NCBI RefSeq assembly: GCF_008801475.1
Contig: NZ_VZPP01000001.1
Coordinates: 529,578-593,577 of the forward strand
Direction: 5' to 3'
From: Pseudomonas moorei
GTDB lineage: Bacteria > Pseudomonadota > Gammaproteobacteria > Pseudomonadales > Pseudomonadaceae
Length of the DNA: 64,000 nt
Of this stretch, positions 17,236-26,277 are shown piece by piece. How positions within the stretch are numbered: the stretch's first letter is position 1; each line of letters opens with the position of its first letter. The notes beneath the pieces were generated by a model that worked only from the letters and a program-made list of their open reading frames with translations, was not told the origin of the DNA and made no database searches. The position numbers and the translations under genes are program-made.

Positions 17236-18930
17236 ATGATCGTCAAGAAAACAAGAGAGTCAGGTGCGCTTGCGTGCGCGCAACGTCAGGATTCGGAAAG
17301 TCATCAGTTTCAACACCGGGCGCTGGCGTGTGCCGTTGTGACCGCGATGACTGCATTCGCCGCCCCCATGGCCAGTGCGTTCGAGTTCAATACCGGCGTC
17401 GAAGATTTGAAGATTCGCTGGGACAACACGATCAAGTACAGCGCCGCCTGGCGTGTAAAGGATCAATCTTCGAAGTTGACCGGCGACGCCAACCAGGACG
17501 ACGGTGACCGCAACTTCGACAAGGGCATGATTTCGAACCGGATGGATCTGTTTTCCGAATTCGACCTGACCAAGAACAATATGGGGCTGCGCGTGAGCGG
17601 CGCCGGCTGGTATGACAGCATCTACAACCGCAAGAACGACAACGATTCACCGTTCACCAATAACTCGCGCTCTGTGGACTACAACGAGTTCACCTCCGAG
17701 ACCGAGAAACTGCACGGTCGCAAGGCGGAACTGCTGGATGCGTTTGTCTTCGGCAAGACCGAAATCGGCGACATGCCCACGACCATTCGTGTCGGTCAAC
17801 ATACTGTCCTCTATGGCGAAAGCCTGTTCTACGGCGCCAACGGTATTGCGGGAGGCCAGGCACCGACCGATATCGTCAAGTTGCTGTCTGTACCGGGTAC
17901 GCAGTTCAAGGAACTGGTGCGTCCGGTGCCGCAGATCTCCGGGCAAATCCAGCTGCGGGACAACCTAGCACTCGGCGCGTATTACCAGGTGCATTGGGAA
18001 GCAGATCGCTTACCAGCGGCGGGCAGTTACTTCTCCACTGTGGACATTCTCGATGACGGCGGTGAACAGATTCTCGCTGGTCCCGGTTCGAGTTTTATCC
18101 GTGGTAAAGACAAAAAGGCCAGCAACTCCGGCCAGGGTGGTTTGCAACTGCGCTTTCGGCCAGAAGATATCGACGGCGAGTTTGGTCTCTATGCCATTCA
18201 ATACAACGCCAAGAGCCCGGTGGTGCATGCCAGTCTGAGCCCGGCCTTTGCGCCGGACACGTACGAGCTGGTGTACCCGGAGAAGATCAAGGCCCTGGGT
18301 GTCAGCTTCAGTACCACGGTGGGTGACACCAACGTTGCCGGTGACTTTTCGGTGCGGGACAATATGCCTCTGGTGCCGCACGCCGGTTCGGTGACCGTGT
18401 TGCCAGGGGAACAAATCAACAATAACAACCACCCTTTGTATCCCGTCGGCCGTACTGCTCACGGCCAGGTCTCATGGATTGCCTTGCTCGACGCTGGCCC
18501 GTTGTGGGAAGGCGGTAATTTTCTCGGTGAAGTGGCGTGGAACCGCCGCCTGAGCATCACCAAGAACGCCGACGCACTGGACCCCAATGCCACCCGCGAT
18601 GCCGGTGCGGTGCGCATGATTTTCGAGCCTGCCTACTACCAGGTGCTGGACGGGGTCGACCTCACGGTGCCGATCGGCGTGGGCTATGGCCTGTTCGGCA
18701 AGTCCTCGGTGATCAACCCGGGTTTCAGCGTCAATCATGGCGGTGACTTCAGTGTCGGGCTCAAGGCCGACTACCTGAAAACATGGAAGCTCAGCCTGAT
18801 GTACACCACGTTCTTCGGCACTGAAGAAACCGGCGTGGTGCCGGCCAACTCCGCGGATCAATCCTACTCCTACGACCAATCCCTGAAGGATCGCGATTTC
18901 ATCGCGTTCTCCGTGCAGCGTTCGCTCTAG
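17236..18930 (+). CDS. DUF1302 outer-membrane protein
   Basis: 564 residues. A long N-terminal signal region ends near AAPMASAFEFNTG, and the mature part is rich in alternating beta strands and ends in Phe/Leu-type residues (DFIAFSVQRSL), as in outer-membrane beta barrels. The family DUF1302 always seems to travel with DUF1329, as here. Together with the following YCF48-like and RND genes it probably forms an envelope transport system for a hydrophobic substrate or product. It opens this operon, with a 132-base leader region before it. Confidence 0.85.
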   Translation: MIVKKTRESGALACAQRQDSESHQFQHRALACAVVTAMTAFAAPMASAFEFNTGVEDLKIRWDNTIKYSAAWRVKDQSSKLTGDANQDDGDRNFDKGMISNRMDLFSEFDLTKNNMGLRVSGAGWYDSIYNRKNDNDSPFTNNSRSVDYNEFTSETEKLHGRKAELLDAFVFGKTEIGDMPTTIRVGQHTVLYGESLFYGANGIAGGQAPTDIVKLLSVPGTQFKELVRPVPQISGQIQLRDNLALGAYYQVHWEADRLPAAGSYFSTVDILDDGGEQILAGPGSSFIRGKDKKASNSGQGGLQLRFRPEDIDGEFGLYAIQYNAKSPVVHASLSPAFAPDTYELVYPEKIKALGVSFSTTVGDTNVAGDFSVRDNMPLVPHAGSVTVLPGEQINNNNHPLYPVGRTAHGQVSWIALLDAGPLWEGGNFLGEVAWNRRLSITKNADALDPNATRDAGAVRMIFEPAYYQVLDGVDLTVPIGVGYGLFGKSSVINPGFSVNHGGDFSVGLKADYLKTWKLSLMYTTFFGTEETGVVPANSADQSYSYDQSLKDRDFIAFSVQRSL

Positions 18931-18962
18931 TAAAAACAATAAGCCGAGCAGGAGATGTGAAG

Positions 18963-20339
18963 ATGCAAGCAAAACACACGATTTTATGCGCTGCGTTGTG
19001 GAGCGTGATGTTCGCGACACCACACGTTCTGGCGGCGGTGTCCCCTGACGAGGCCGCACAGCTCAAATCGACCCTGACCCCCATGGGGGCGGAAAAGGCC
19101 GGCAACAAGGAAGGCACGATTCCCGCTTGGGATGGTGGCTACACCACGGTGCCGGCCGGTTACAAAAACGGCGACTCACGGCTGGACCCCTTCGCCAGCG
19201 AAAAGCCGCTGTACACCATCGATTCGAAGAACATGGACAAGTACGCCGACAAGTTGAGCGATGGCATCAAGGCCATGTTGAAGAAGTACCCGGACAGCTA
19301 TCGCCTGGACGTGTATCCGACTCACCGCACGGCGGCGGCACCACAATGGGTCTACGACAACACCTTTGCTAACGCGACCCGCGCCAAGTTGACTGACGAC
19401 AAGGTCTGGGTCGAAGGCGCCTATGGCGGCATTCCATTTCCGATTCCGAAAAACGGCGCCGAAGCCATGTGGAATCACAAGTTGCTCTATGCCGGGGAGG
19501 CGACCTCATACGCCTTCAACAACTACGTCGGCACGCCGGACGGCAAGCTGGTGCTGTCGGTGCGGGGCTATAACAAGGCCATGTTCCCGTACTACAACAA
19601 GAATGGTTCGCTTGAAACCTTCAAGGGCCAATCCACTCTTTTGCGCGTATGGATGACTGATCCACCCATCAAGTCCGGTGAGCAGTTCGTGCTTATCGAC
19701 TCGACCAACAAACCGCGTCAGGCCTGGCAATACCTGCCGGGGCAACGTCGCGTGCGCAAGGCGCCGACCCTGGGTTACGACACGCCTTCGGATGTGAACT
19801 CGGGGATGGAATATTACGACGAGTCGTACATTTTTCTGGGCGACCTGGACCGTTACAACTGGAAGCTGGTCGGGAAAAAAGAGCTTTATATTCCCTATAA
19901 CAACAACAAGTTCCTGCAAAAAAACGTGTCGATCGACAAGCAGTTGATGCCCCACCACATCAACCCGGATTCGACCCGTTGGGAACTGCACCGTGTCTGG
20001 GTCGTGGAAGCCGATCTGGCGCCAGGCAAGCGGCATGTGGTGCCCAAGCGTCGTTACTACCTGGATGAAGACACCTGGGGCGCGATTCTGGCGGATGGCT
20101 GGGACGGTCAGGGGCAACTGTGGCGTACCCAGATCTCGTTGCCTTTCCTGATCCCGGACGGTCCTTTCGTGTACCCGAACCTGCAATGGTCGACCCACAA
20201 CCTGCAAACCGGCGGCTGGAGCGGCGAGGGCGCGACAGACTGGAGCAATCCTTCCTACACCTTCCACCTCAAGATGCTGACCGATGCCAGGTCCGGCGAT
20301 TTCACGCCTGAAGCGATGTCGGGCGAAGGCGTGCGTTAA
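18963..20339 (+). CDS. DUF1329 periplasmic protein
   Basis: About 458 residues with signal peptide (ILCAALWSVMFATPHVLAAVSP). The mature sequence, with GNKEGTIPAWDGG near the start and SGMEYYDESYIFLGDLDRYNWKLVGKKELYIPYN, is characteristic of DUF1329, distantly related to LolB/LolA-like lipid-binding folds. The ATG at 18963 has GGAG 8 bases ahead, favouring it over the GTG at 18957. It lies 32 bases after the DUF1302 gene and probably carries the hydrophobic cargo across the periplasm. Confidence 0.83.
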   Translation: MQAKHTILCAALWSVMFATPHVLAAVSPDEAAQLKSTLTPMGAEKAGNKEGTIPAWDGGYTTVPAGYKNGDSRLDPFASEKPLYTIDSKNMDKYADKLSDGIKAMLKKYPDSYRLDVYPTHRTAAAPQWVYDNTFANATRAKLTDDKVWVEGAYGGIPFPIPKNGAEAMWNHKLLYAGEATSYAFNNYVGTPDGKLVLSVRGYNKAMFPYYNKNGSLETFKGQSTLLRVWMTDPPIKSGEQFVLIDSTNKPRQAWQYLPGQRRVRKAPTLGYDTPSDVNSGMEYYDESYIFLGDLDRYNWKLVGKKELYIPYNNNKFLQKNVSIDKQLMPHHINPDSTRWELHRVWVVEADLAPGKRHVVPKRRYYLDEDTWGAILADGWDGQGQLWRTQISLPFLIPDGPFVYPNLQWSTHNLQTGGWSGEGATDWSNPSYTFHLKMLTDARSGDFTPEAMSGEGVR

Positions 20340-20353
20340 AGCAACCTGCAATT

Positions 20354-20456
20354 CCCCGTAGGAGCGAGCTTGCTCGCGATGGACGTCGACGAAAGCGCGA
20401 AGCTTCTGGATTAACGCGTCACCTTTGAGTCCATCGCCAGCACGCTCCTGCAGGGC
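20354..20456. repeat. Inverted REP pair
   Basis: CGTAGGAGCGAGCTTGCTCG at 20357 and the inverted TCCATCGCCAGCACGCTCCT from 20430. They separate the DUF1329 gene from the YCF48-like gene inside the operon and could stabilise or attenuate the upstream transcript. Confidence 0.8.
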
Positions 20457-20516
20457 CCGATAAAAGGTTGTAGATCCGCGTCAGATAACAATTATAAAAA
20501 AAGCTGGAGAATGTCT

Positions 20517-21611
20517 ATGCGCTGTAATCGAACGGTCGGTGATTTGCTCACTGCCGCATTTTTGCTGGCCTCGTCCTGGTCCGCTCAGGCAGTCGTTCCC
20601 GGACCGCTTGAGCGTCCGGCACAGCTTTCGCCCCATGCCGAAAACTCAGTGCTGGTAGCCGTGACCTCGACGCCTGATCGCCTGGTAGCGGTGGGCGAGC
20701 GGGGCATCGTCGTGCTGTCGGACGACAACGGCATCTCCTGGCGCCAGGCGAAAGTCCCGGTAAGCGTGACACTGACCTCCGTGCAGTTTGTCGACGCGAA
20801 ACAGGGGTGGGCCGTCGGTCATGGCGGTGTTGCATTACATAGCAAGGACGGTGGCGAAACCTGGGAAAAACAGTTCGACGGTATCGAATTGGCCCAGACC
20901 CTGTTACGTATTGCCAAAGAACGCCAGCAGAGCAACAACGGCGATCCGGATGAGCTTGAGCGCCAGGTGAAGGCCGCCGAGCTAATGGTATCCGATGGTC
21001 CGGACAAGCCATTGCTGGACGTCTATTTCGTCAACAGACGCACCGGCTACATCATCGGTTCCTACAACCTCATTTTGCGTACGGACGATGGCGGCCATAA
21101 CTGGCAGCCATGGCAGGCACACGTCGACAACCCGACCGGGTTGCACCTCTATGCCATGGGAGGCAGTGGTTCGAGCCTGTACATCGTCGGTGAGCAGGGC
21201 AGCGTGTTTCGCTCGCAAAACGACGGCGCCGAATTCGAGGCGGTCCAGACGCCTTACGAGGGCAGCTACTTCGACTTGATAGTGGACGCCAACGACCAAC
21301 TGCTGGTCAGCGGCCTGCGTGGCAGCACCTACCGCTCCAGCGACAGTGGCGCCGACTGGACCAAGGTCGAGGTGCCGTCCAGCGCTTCGATCACCGGCAG
21401 CGTGCGCTTGAAGGACGGCGGTTTTGTTTTGGTCAATCAGTCCGGCCAACTTCTGCTCAGCCGCGACAAGGGCAACAGTTTCCAGTTGTCGCCAATGAAA
21501 CAACTGCCGCCGCTGGCGGGCATCACCCAGGCAGCCGATGGCGGCCTGGTCGTGGTGGGTATGCGGGGTGTCACGAAGGTCAGCTTGTCCAGCGTTGTCG
21601 GGAGTAAGTAA
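20517..21611 (+). CDS. YCF48/BNR-repeat periplasmic protein
   Basis: About 364 residues with a signal peptide (LLTAAFLLASSWSAQAVVPG) and repeated beta-propeller blades of the type DNGISWRQAKVP, DGGETWEKQ, DGGHNWQPW, DSGADWTKVEVP. This is the YCF48/photosystem-II-assembly-like fold. GGAGA lies 7 bases before the ATG at 20517; the ATG at 20511 is too close. Its stop overlaps the RND start (TAATGA region), so the two are coupled. It probably acts as a periplasmic adaptor for the RND protein. Confidence 0.83.
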   Translation: MRCNRTVGDLLTAAFLLASSWSAQAVVPGPLERPAQLSPHAENSVLVAVTSTPDRLVAVGERGIVVLSDDNGISWRQAKVPVSVTLTSVQFVDAKQGWAVGHGGVALHSKDGGETWEKQFDGIELAQTLLRIAKERQQSNNGDPDELERQVKAAELMVSDGPDKPLLDVYFVNRRTGYIIGSYNLILRTDDGGHNWQPWQAHVDNPTGLHLYAMGGSGSSLYIVGEQGSVFRSQNDGAEFEAVQTPYEGSYFDLIVDANDQLLVSGLRGSTYRSSDSGADWTKVEVPSSASITGSVRLKDGGFVLVNQSGQLLLSRDKGNSFQLSPMKQLPPLAGITQAADGGLVVVGMRGVTKVSLSSVVGSK

Positions 21612-24106
21612 TGAAATTTGATAATTGCGCGGACGGCAAACCCGTCATTTGCAACCTGGAAGACTTTGACAAGCAATCCGGTTCGATCGTGGAGCGCCTG
21701 TTCTTCAATCATCGGATGATAGTGCTGGTGGTGTGCCTGCTGGTCACCCTGGTGCTGGGTTTTTACGCGACCAAACTGAAGCTAAATGCCGATTTCGAAA
21801 AGATGATCCCCACGGGGCATCCGTACATCGAGCAATACCTCAAGCACAAAGGCGATATGAAGGGCTTTGGCAACGCGGTGCGCATCGCCGTCGAGGTCAA
21901 GCAAGGCACGATTTTCAATGCGGCGTATCTGGAGACCCTGAAGGAACTCAACGATGAAGTGTTCCTGATCCCGGGTGTCGATCGTGCGTTCCTCAAGTCG
22001 CTGTGGACTTCGAATACGCGCTGGCTGGGGGTGACCGAAGAAGGGCTGGACGGTGGTCCGGTGATTCCGGACAACTATGATCAGTCGCCGCAAAGCATCG
22101 ACCAGACCAGGACCAACGTCGAGCGTTCGGGAGATGCCGAGCAATTGGTGGCCTCGGACTACAAGTCCAGCATCATCTTCGTGCCGCTGCTGGACGTGAA
22201 TCCTGAGACAGGCAAAGCCCTGGACTACAAGCAATTCTCCGAGCAACTGGAAACCCTCAGGGACAAGTACCGAGGCCAGGGTGTCGAACTGCACATCACC
22301 GGTTTTGCCAAGGTCGTGGGGGATCTGATCGATGGCATTCGCCTGGTGCTGTGGTTCTTCTTTCTGACTATCGTGATCGCCGGTGCCGCGGTGTACTGGT
22401 ATACCCGTTGCGTGCGCAGCACCTTGCTGGTGGTCGTCACCTCACTGATTGCGGTGACCTGGCAGATGGGCATCTTGCCGTTGCTAGGCTTCGAACTGGA
22501 TCCCTATTCGATCCTAGTGCCGTTCCTGGTCTTCGCCATTGGCATCAGCCATGGCGCGCAGAAGATGAATGGGATCATGCAGGACGTCGGCCGTGGCATG
22601 CACAAGCTGGTGGCGGCGCGCTTCACCTTTCGCCGGCTGTTTCTCGCAGGTCTGACGGCGTTGCTTTGCGATGCAGTGGGCTTTGCCGTATTGCTGGTCA
22701 TCAACATCCGGGTGATTCAGGAACTGGCGATTACCGCGAGCATCGGCGTGGCGGTGTTGATCTTCACCAACCTGATCCTGCTGCCGGTGTTGCTGAGCTT
22801 TACCGGGGTCAGCCGCAGTGCAGCCGTGCGCAGCATGAGGGACGAGGCGGGTGAGGCGGCCGGCGTCGAAAAACATGTGGTCTGGCGTTTTCTCGATCTG
22901 TTCACCGAGCGCAAATGGGCCAGTGTGGCGGTGGTGGTTTCGATCATTCTGGGCGTGGCAGGGTTCATGGTCAGCCTGCATCTCAAGGTCGGTGATCTCG
23001 ACCCAGGCGCACCGGAGCTGCGTGCCGATTCGCGCTATAACCTGGACAACGCGTTTATGGCCAAGGCCTATTCAGCGAGCAGTGACGTGCTGGTGGTGAT
23101 GGTCGAAACGCCGAATGATCAATGCACCGCCTACAAGACTCAGGCGCTGGTGGATGCGCTCGAGTGGGAATTGCATGACGTGGCGGGCGTGGAGGGGACC
23201 AATTCGCTGCCGTTGCTCAGCCGCCGGATCACCGTAGGCATGAACGAAGGCAATCCGAAGTGGTATGAACTGGTGCCCAACCAATGGACGCTGAACACCG
23301 TGGCCAACCGCACGCCGCGGGAAATCTTCAACCAGGGCTGCAACCTGCTGTCGCTGTTCGTGTACCTGCAAGACCACAAGGCCGACACCCTAGCGGGCGT
23401 GGTGGACAAGGTCGAAGCCTTCGCTGCGAAAAACAACACCGACGGCGTGAAGTTCGTGCTCACGGCGGGCAACGCCGGCATCGAAGCGGCGACCAATATC
23501 GTAGTGAAAAAGGCCAGTCACGAAATGCTGTTCTGGGTGTATGGCGCGGTGATCCTGCTGTGCTTTATCTCCTTCCGCTCCTGGCGCGCCGTGGTCTGCG
23601 CCGTGGTGCCTTTGGCCTTGACCTCGATCCTGGCCGAAGCCTTGATGGTGTCCCTGGGGATGGGCATCAAGGTTGCGACCTTACCGGTGATTGCGCTGGG
23701 CGTCGGGATCGGCGTGGATTATGCGCTGTATGTGCTGACCATCGTCCTGGGGCAACTTCGCCAGGGTTCCACGCTGTCCGAAGCCTATTACCGGGCACTG
23801 ACCTTCACCGGCAAAGTGGTGATGCTGACTGGCGTGACACTGGCGCTGGGCGTGGCGTCCTGGGCGTTTTCGCCAATCAAGTTCCAGGCCGACATGGGGA
23901 TTCTGCTGGCGTTCATGTTCATTTGGAACATGCTCGGTGCCTTGATCCTGTTGCCGGCGCTGGCGCACTTCCTGTTGCCTCAGGCGCAGGTATCGTCCGA
24001 ACCGTCACGCGGTGAACCGGCCACCAAGGTCAATCTTGCCACGGCGAGCAAACCGGGCATTTGCCCGCCCCATCAAGCGACCTCGTCGGCGATCACGCTG
24101 TCGTGA
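21611..24106 (+). CDS. RND-superfamily (MMPL-type) transporter
   Basis: 831 residues with two repeats of one membrane segment, a large periplasmic loop and a five-helix block (first block about 235-400, second about 640-815). Typical MMPL/HAE3-type motifs include ILVPFLVFAIGISHGAQKMNG and LGVGIGVDYALYVL. HAE3-type RND proteins move hydrophobic lipids, hopanoids or sterol-like molecules. It completes the DUF1302-DUF1329-YCF48-RND set and is followed by a strong hairpin. Confidence 0.88.
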   Translation: MKFDNCADGKPVICNLEDFDKQSGSIVERLFFNHRMIVLVVCLLVTLVLGFYATKLKLNADFEKMIPTGHPYIEQYLKHKGDMKGFGNAVRIAVEVKQGTIFNAAYLETLKELNDEVFLIPGVDRAFLKSLWTSNTRWLGVTEEGLDGGPVIPDNYDQSPQSIDQTRTNVERSGDAEQLVASDYKSSIIFVPLLDVNPETGKALDYKQFSEQLETLRDKYRGQGVELHITGFAKVVGDLIDGIRLVLWFFFLTIVIAGAAVYWYTRCVRSTLLVVVTSLIAVTWQMGILPLLGFELDPYSILVPFLVFAIGISHGAQKMNGIMQDVGRGMHKLVAARFTFRRLFLAGLTALLCDAVGFAVLLVINIRVIQELAITASIGVAVLIFTNLILLPVLLSFTGVSRSAAVRSMRDEAGEAAGVEKHVVWRFLDLFTERKWASVAVVVSIILGVAGFMVSLHLKVGDLDPGAPELRADSRYNLDNAFMAKAYSASSDVLVVMVETPNDQCTAYKTQALVDALEWELHDVAGVEGTNSLPLLSRRITVGMNEGNPKWYELVPNQWTLNTVANRTPREIFNQGCNLLSLFVYLQDHKADTLAGVVDKVEAFAAKNNTDGVKFVLTAGNAGIEAATNIVVKKASHEMLFWVYGAVILLCFISFRSWRAVVCAVVPLALTSILAEALMVSLGMGIKVATLPVIALGVGIGVDYALYVLTIVLGQLRQGSTLSEAYYRALTFTGKVVMLTGVTLALGVASWAFSPIKFQADMGILLAFMFIWNMLGALILLPALAHFLLPQAQVSSEPSRGEPATKVNLATASKPGICPPHQATSSAITLS

Positions 24107-24128
24107 GCGCTTGAACCAGAGCTGGCAA

Positions 24129-24149
24129 CCCGGCGCCCACTGCGCCGGG
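24129..24149 (+). terminator. Hairpin after the RND gene
   Basis: CCCGGCGC / GCGCCGGG 8-bp stem with a 5-base loop, 23 bases after the RND stop. There is no T-tract, so termination may be partial. Confidence 0.55.
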
Positions 24150-24256
24150 CTCCCGGCAACACATTCTTCCGCAGCTTTCGGTTTGTGACTGGTTCACAGG
24201 CCGATTTTTGCGTCAGCCCCAAGGGCAATACCGACCGTTGAAAACAGGGAGACAGT

Positions 24257-25087
24257 ATGAACAGCCAACATAACCCCGAGATCGGCCGTAGCGTTCAAAC
24301 CGGGTCCATCATGACCAATTACCATGATGTGGGCAGTGGAGAGCCGATGCTGCTGTTGCACGGCTCCGGTCCCGGCGTAAGTGCCTGGGCCAATTGGCGC
24401 CTGAGCATTCAGAGCCTGCAATCGGACTTCCGCTTGCTGGCCCCGGACCTGGCGGGTTTCGGCTTCAGCCAGACGCCGGCGGATATCGTCTATTCGCGCA
24501 ACCTCTGGCTGGAGCAGATCGTCGCGTTTCTGGATGCCACCGGCGTCGATAAAGTCAATGTGATCGGCAATTCGTTCGGCGGCTCCATGGCCCTGGCCCT
24601 GGCGATCCACCACCCGCAGCGCGTCAACCGGCTGATCCTGATGGGCAGTGTCGGCGTGCCGTTCGAGCTTACGCCGGGCCTGGATGCGGTTTGGGGGTAC
24701 GAGCCGAGTGAAGACAACATGCGCGCCATCATGCAGGTGTTCGCCTATGACCAGGCGCTGGTGGGGGATGACCTGGTGCGCATGCGCTATGAGGCGAGCA
24801 ACCGTGCCGGGGTTCAGGAAGCGTTTTCAGCTATGTTCCCGGCGCCACGCCAGCGTTGGGTGGAGGCGATGGCGCATCCTGAGGCCGATATACGCGACAT
24901 CGGTCACAAGACGTTGTTGATTCATGGTCGTGACGACAAGGTAATACCTCTTTCCACCTCGCTGACCCTGCAGCAATGGATTGATGACAGTCAGTTGCAT
25001 GTGTTTGGCCGCTGTGGGCACTGGACACAGATCGAGCACGCGGCGGCGTTCGCGCATCTGGTTACGAATTTTCTCAAAAGTACCTGA
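24257..25087 (+). CDS. dmpD: Meta-cleavage product C-C hydrolase (alpha/beta hydrolase)
   Basis: 276-residue alpha/beta hydrolase. The oxyanion region LLLHGSGPGVSAWANW, nucleophile GNSFGG, acid in LIHGRDDKVIP and His in GRCGHWTQIEH match the 2-hydroxymuconic semialdehyde hydrolase / BphD group almost motif for motif. It hydrolyses the ring-cleavage product to 2-hydroxypentadienoate plus an acid, the branch used when the cleavage product is a ketone. It lies 13 kb downstream of the meta operon but clearly belongs to that pathway. Confidence 0.88.
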   Translation: MNSQHNPEIGRSVQTGSIMTNYHDVGSGEPMLLLHGSGPGVSAWANWRLSIQSLQSDFRLLAPDLAGFGFSQTPADIVYSRNLWLEQIVAFLDATGVDKVNVIGNSFGGSMALALAIHHPQRVNRLILMGSVGVPFELTPGLDAVWGYEPSEDNMRAIMQVFAYDQALVGDDLVRMRYEASNRAGVQEAFSAMFPAPRQRWVEAMAHPEADIRDIGHKTLLIHGRDDKVIPLSTSLTLQQWIDDSQLHVFGRCGHWTQIEHAAAFAHLVTNFLKST

Positions 25088-25100
25088 GTGGGCGCGAACC

Positions 25101-25206
25101 CCTTGTAGGAGCGAACTTGATCGCGAATAACACCCGTGCAACGCGGGCATTCAGGCAGCCAACGTCATCGTTAACGAGCATCGCGAGCCTGCTCGATCCT
25201 AGAGGT
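25101..25206. repeat. Degenerate inverted REP pair
   Basis: CTTGTAGGAGCGAACTTGAT at 25102 and GAGCATCGCGAGCCTGCTCG from 25177, in opposite orientation, lying between two convergent operons. Confidence 0.75.
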
Positions 25207-25212
25207 TCCGCA

Positions 25213-25250
25213 AACGACAAGGCCCCATCATTGGATGGGGCCTTGTCGTT
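25213..25250. terminator. Bidirectional terminator, 17-bp perfect stem
   Basis: AACGACAAGGCCCCATC pairs fully with GATGGGGCCTTGTCGTT around the loop ATTG. It lies between the hydrolase (plus) and catA (minus), both of which run toward it. Confidence 0.85.
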
Positions 25251-25273
25251 CGCGCTTTACAGATACCGCAAGA

Positions 25274-26209
25274 TCATTGGCCGGCGCGTGGACGCTGGCT
25301 GCGGTGTTCATCGTCGGCGTTGACCGCCGGTTGCAGAACGAAGTCGAATTCGAGTTCAGCGAACTGTCGCCCGTCCAGACCATGGGCTTTCGAGGCGTCG
25401 GCGTTGTCGAGCAGTCTGGCTTCGCCGACCAGCCCTTCACGGGTGGCGTAGGCGAAGTCGTCCCACAGGTATTTGTCGCCGGCAAGGTTGATCTGGCTGG
25501 TCAGATGACGATGTTCCGGTGCGGAAACGAACACATGGATATGTGCCGGGCGCTGACCGTGGCGGCCCAGGGCGCTCAGGCATTCCTGGGTCGGCCCTTC
25601 GGGATTCACACCGTAACCGCTCGGAATGATGCTGCGCGCGGTGTAACGGCCTTCAGCGTCGGTCTTGATCCGGCGACGCAGGTTGAACGCCGACTGACTC
25701 TCGTCGAAGTAGGAGTAGGTGCCATTGGTGTTGGCGTGCCACAGATCAACGATCGCACCGGCCACCGGCTTGCCGTCCGTATTGAGGACCGTACCCTTGA
25801 TGAACAGCGGGATGCCGACGTCATCTTCACTGCCATCATCCATGCGCGCAAAACCTTCGCTGAGCGGCGCGTTAGCCACGTACAGAGGCCCTTCGATGGT
25901 CCGCGGGGTCCCGCCGGCCAGGCCTATCTGCTGGTCCTTGGCGTCCTGCAGCAGGTCCATGAAGTGCTCCATGCTCAGGCCCGGCAGCAGCAAGCCGAAC
26001 TCAGCGTGGGCGCCGACCTTGTTCAGGCGATCCACCGCCAACCAGAATTCGTCTTCGGTCACTTCCAGGTCTTCGATGATCTTGAAGGCGTCGCTGATCA
26101 GGCGATGCATCAGTTGCTTGAGGCGCGGGCTGCCCTGGTCGCTGTTGAAACCGGCGGCCTCCTTGATCAGGTCCTGCACTTCAGCGGTGTGGCTGATTTT
26201 TACGGTCAT
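25274..26209 (-). CDS. catA: Catechol 1,2-dioxygenase
   Basis: 311-residue intradiol dioxygenase. The Fe(III) ligands are visible: Tyr165 (GTYSYFDE), Tyr199 (IPSGYG), His223 and His225 (RPAHIHVF). The N-terminal helical dimer domain with the lipid-binding helices is complete. It converts catechol to cis,cis-muconate. It is the last gene of the minus-strand operon salicylate hydroxylase-permease-catB-catA. In many pseudomonads catC lies between catB and catA; here there are only 68 bases. Confidence 0.95.
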   Translation of the reverse strand: MTVKISHTAEVQDLIKEAAGFNSDQGSPRLKQLMHRLISDAFKIIEDLEVTEDEFWLAVDRLNKVGAHAEFGLLLPGLSMEHFMDLLQDAKDQQIGLAGGTPRTIEGPLYVANAPLSEGFARMDDGSEDDVGIPLFIKGTVLNTDGKPVAGAIVDLWHANTNGTYSYFDESQSAFNLRRRIKTDAEGRYTARSIIPSGYGVNPEGPTQECLSALGRHGQRPAHIHVFVSAPEHRHLTSQINLAGDKYLWDDFAYATREGLVGEARLLDNADASKAHGLDGRQFAELEFDFVLQPAVNADDEHRSQRPRAGQ

Positions 26210-26277
26210 GTCTCAGTTCCTCGTTTTTTGTTTTAGATTCGGCGAGCTATCAAGGGCTGCGCGTTAAATCGCCTTGG

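Noticed and set aside
25235..26236. 333-codon plus-strand ORF opposite catA
   Set aside because: Shadow of catA, which carries all four iron ligands.
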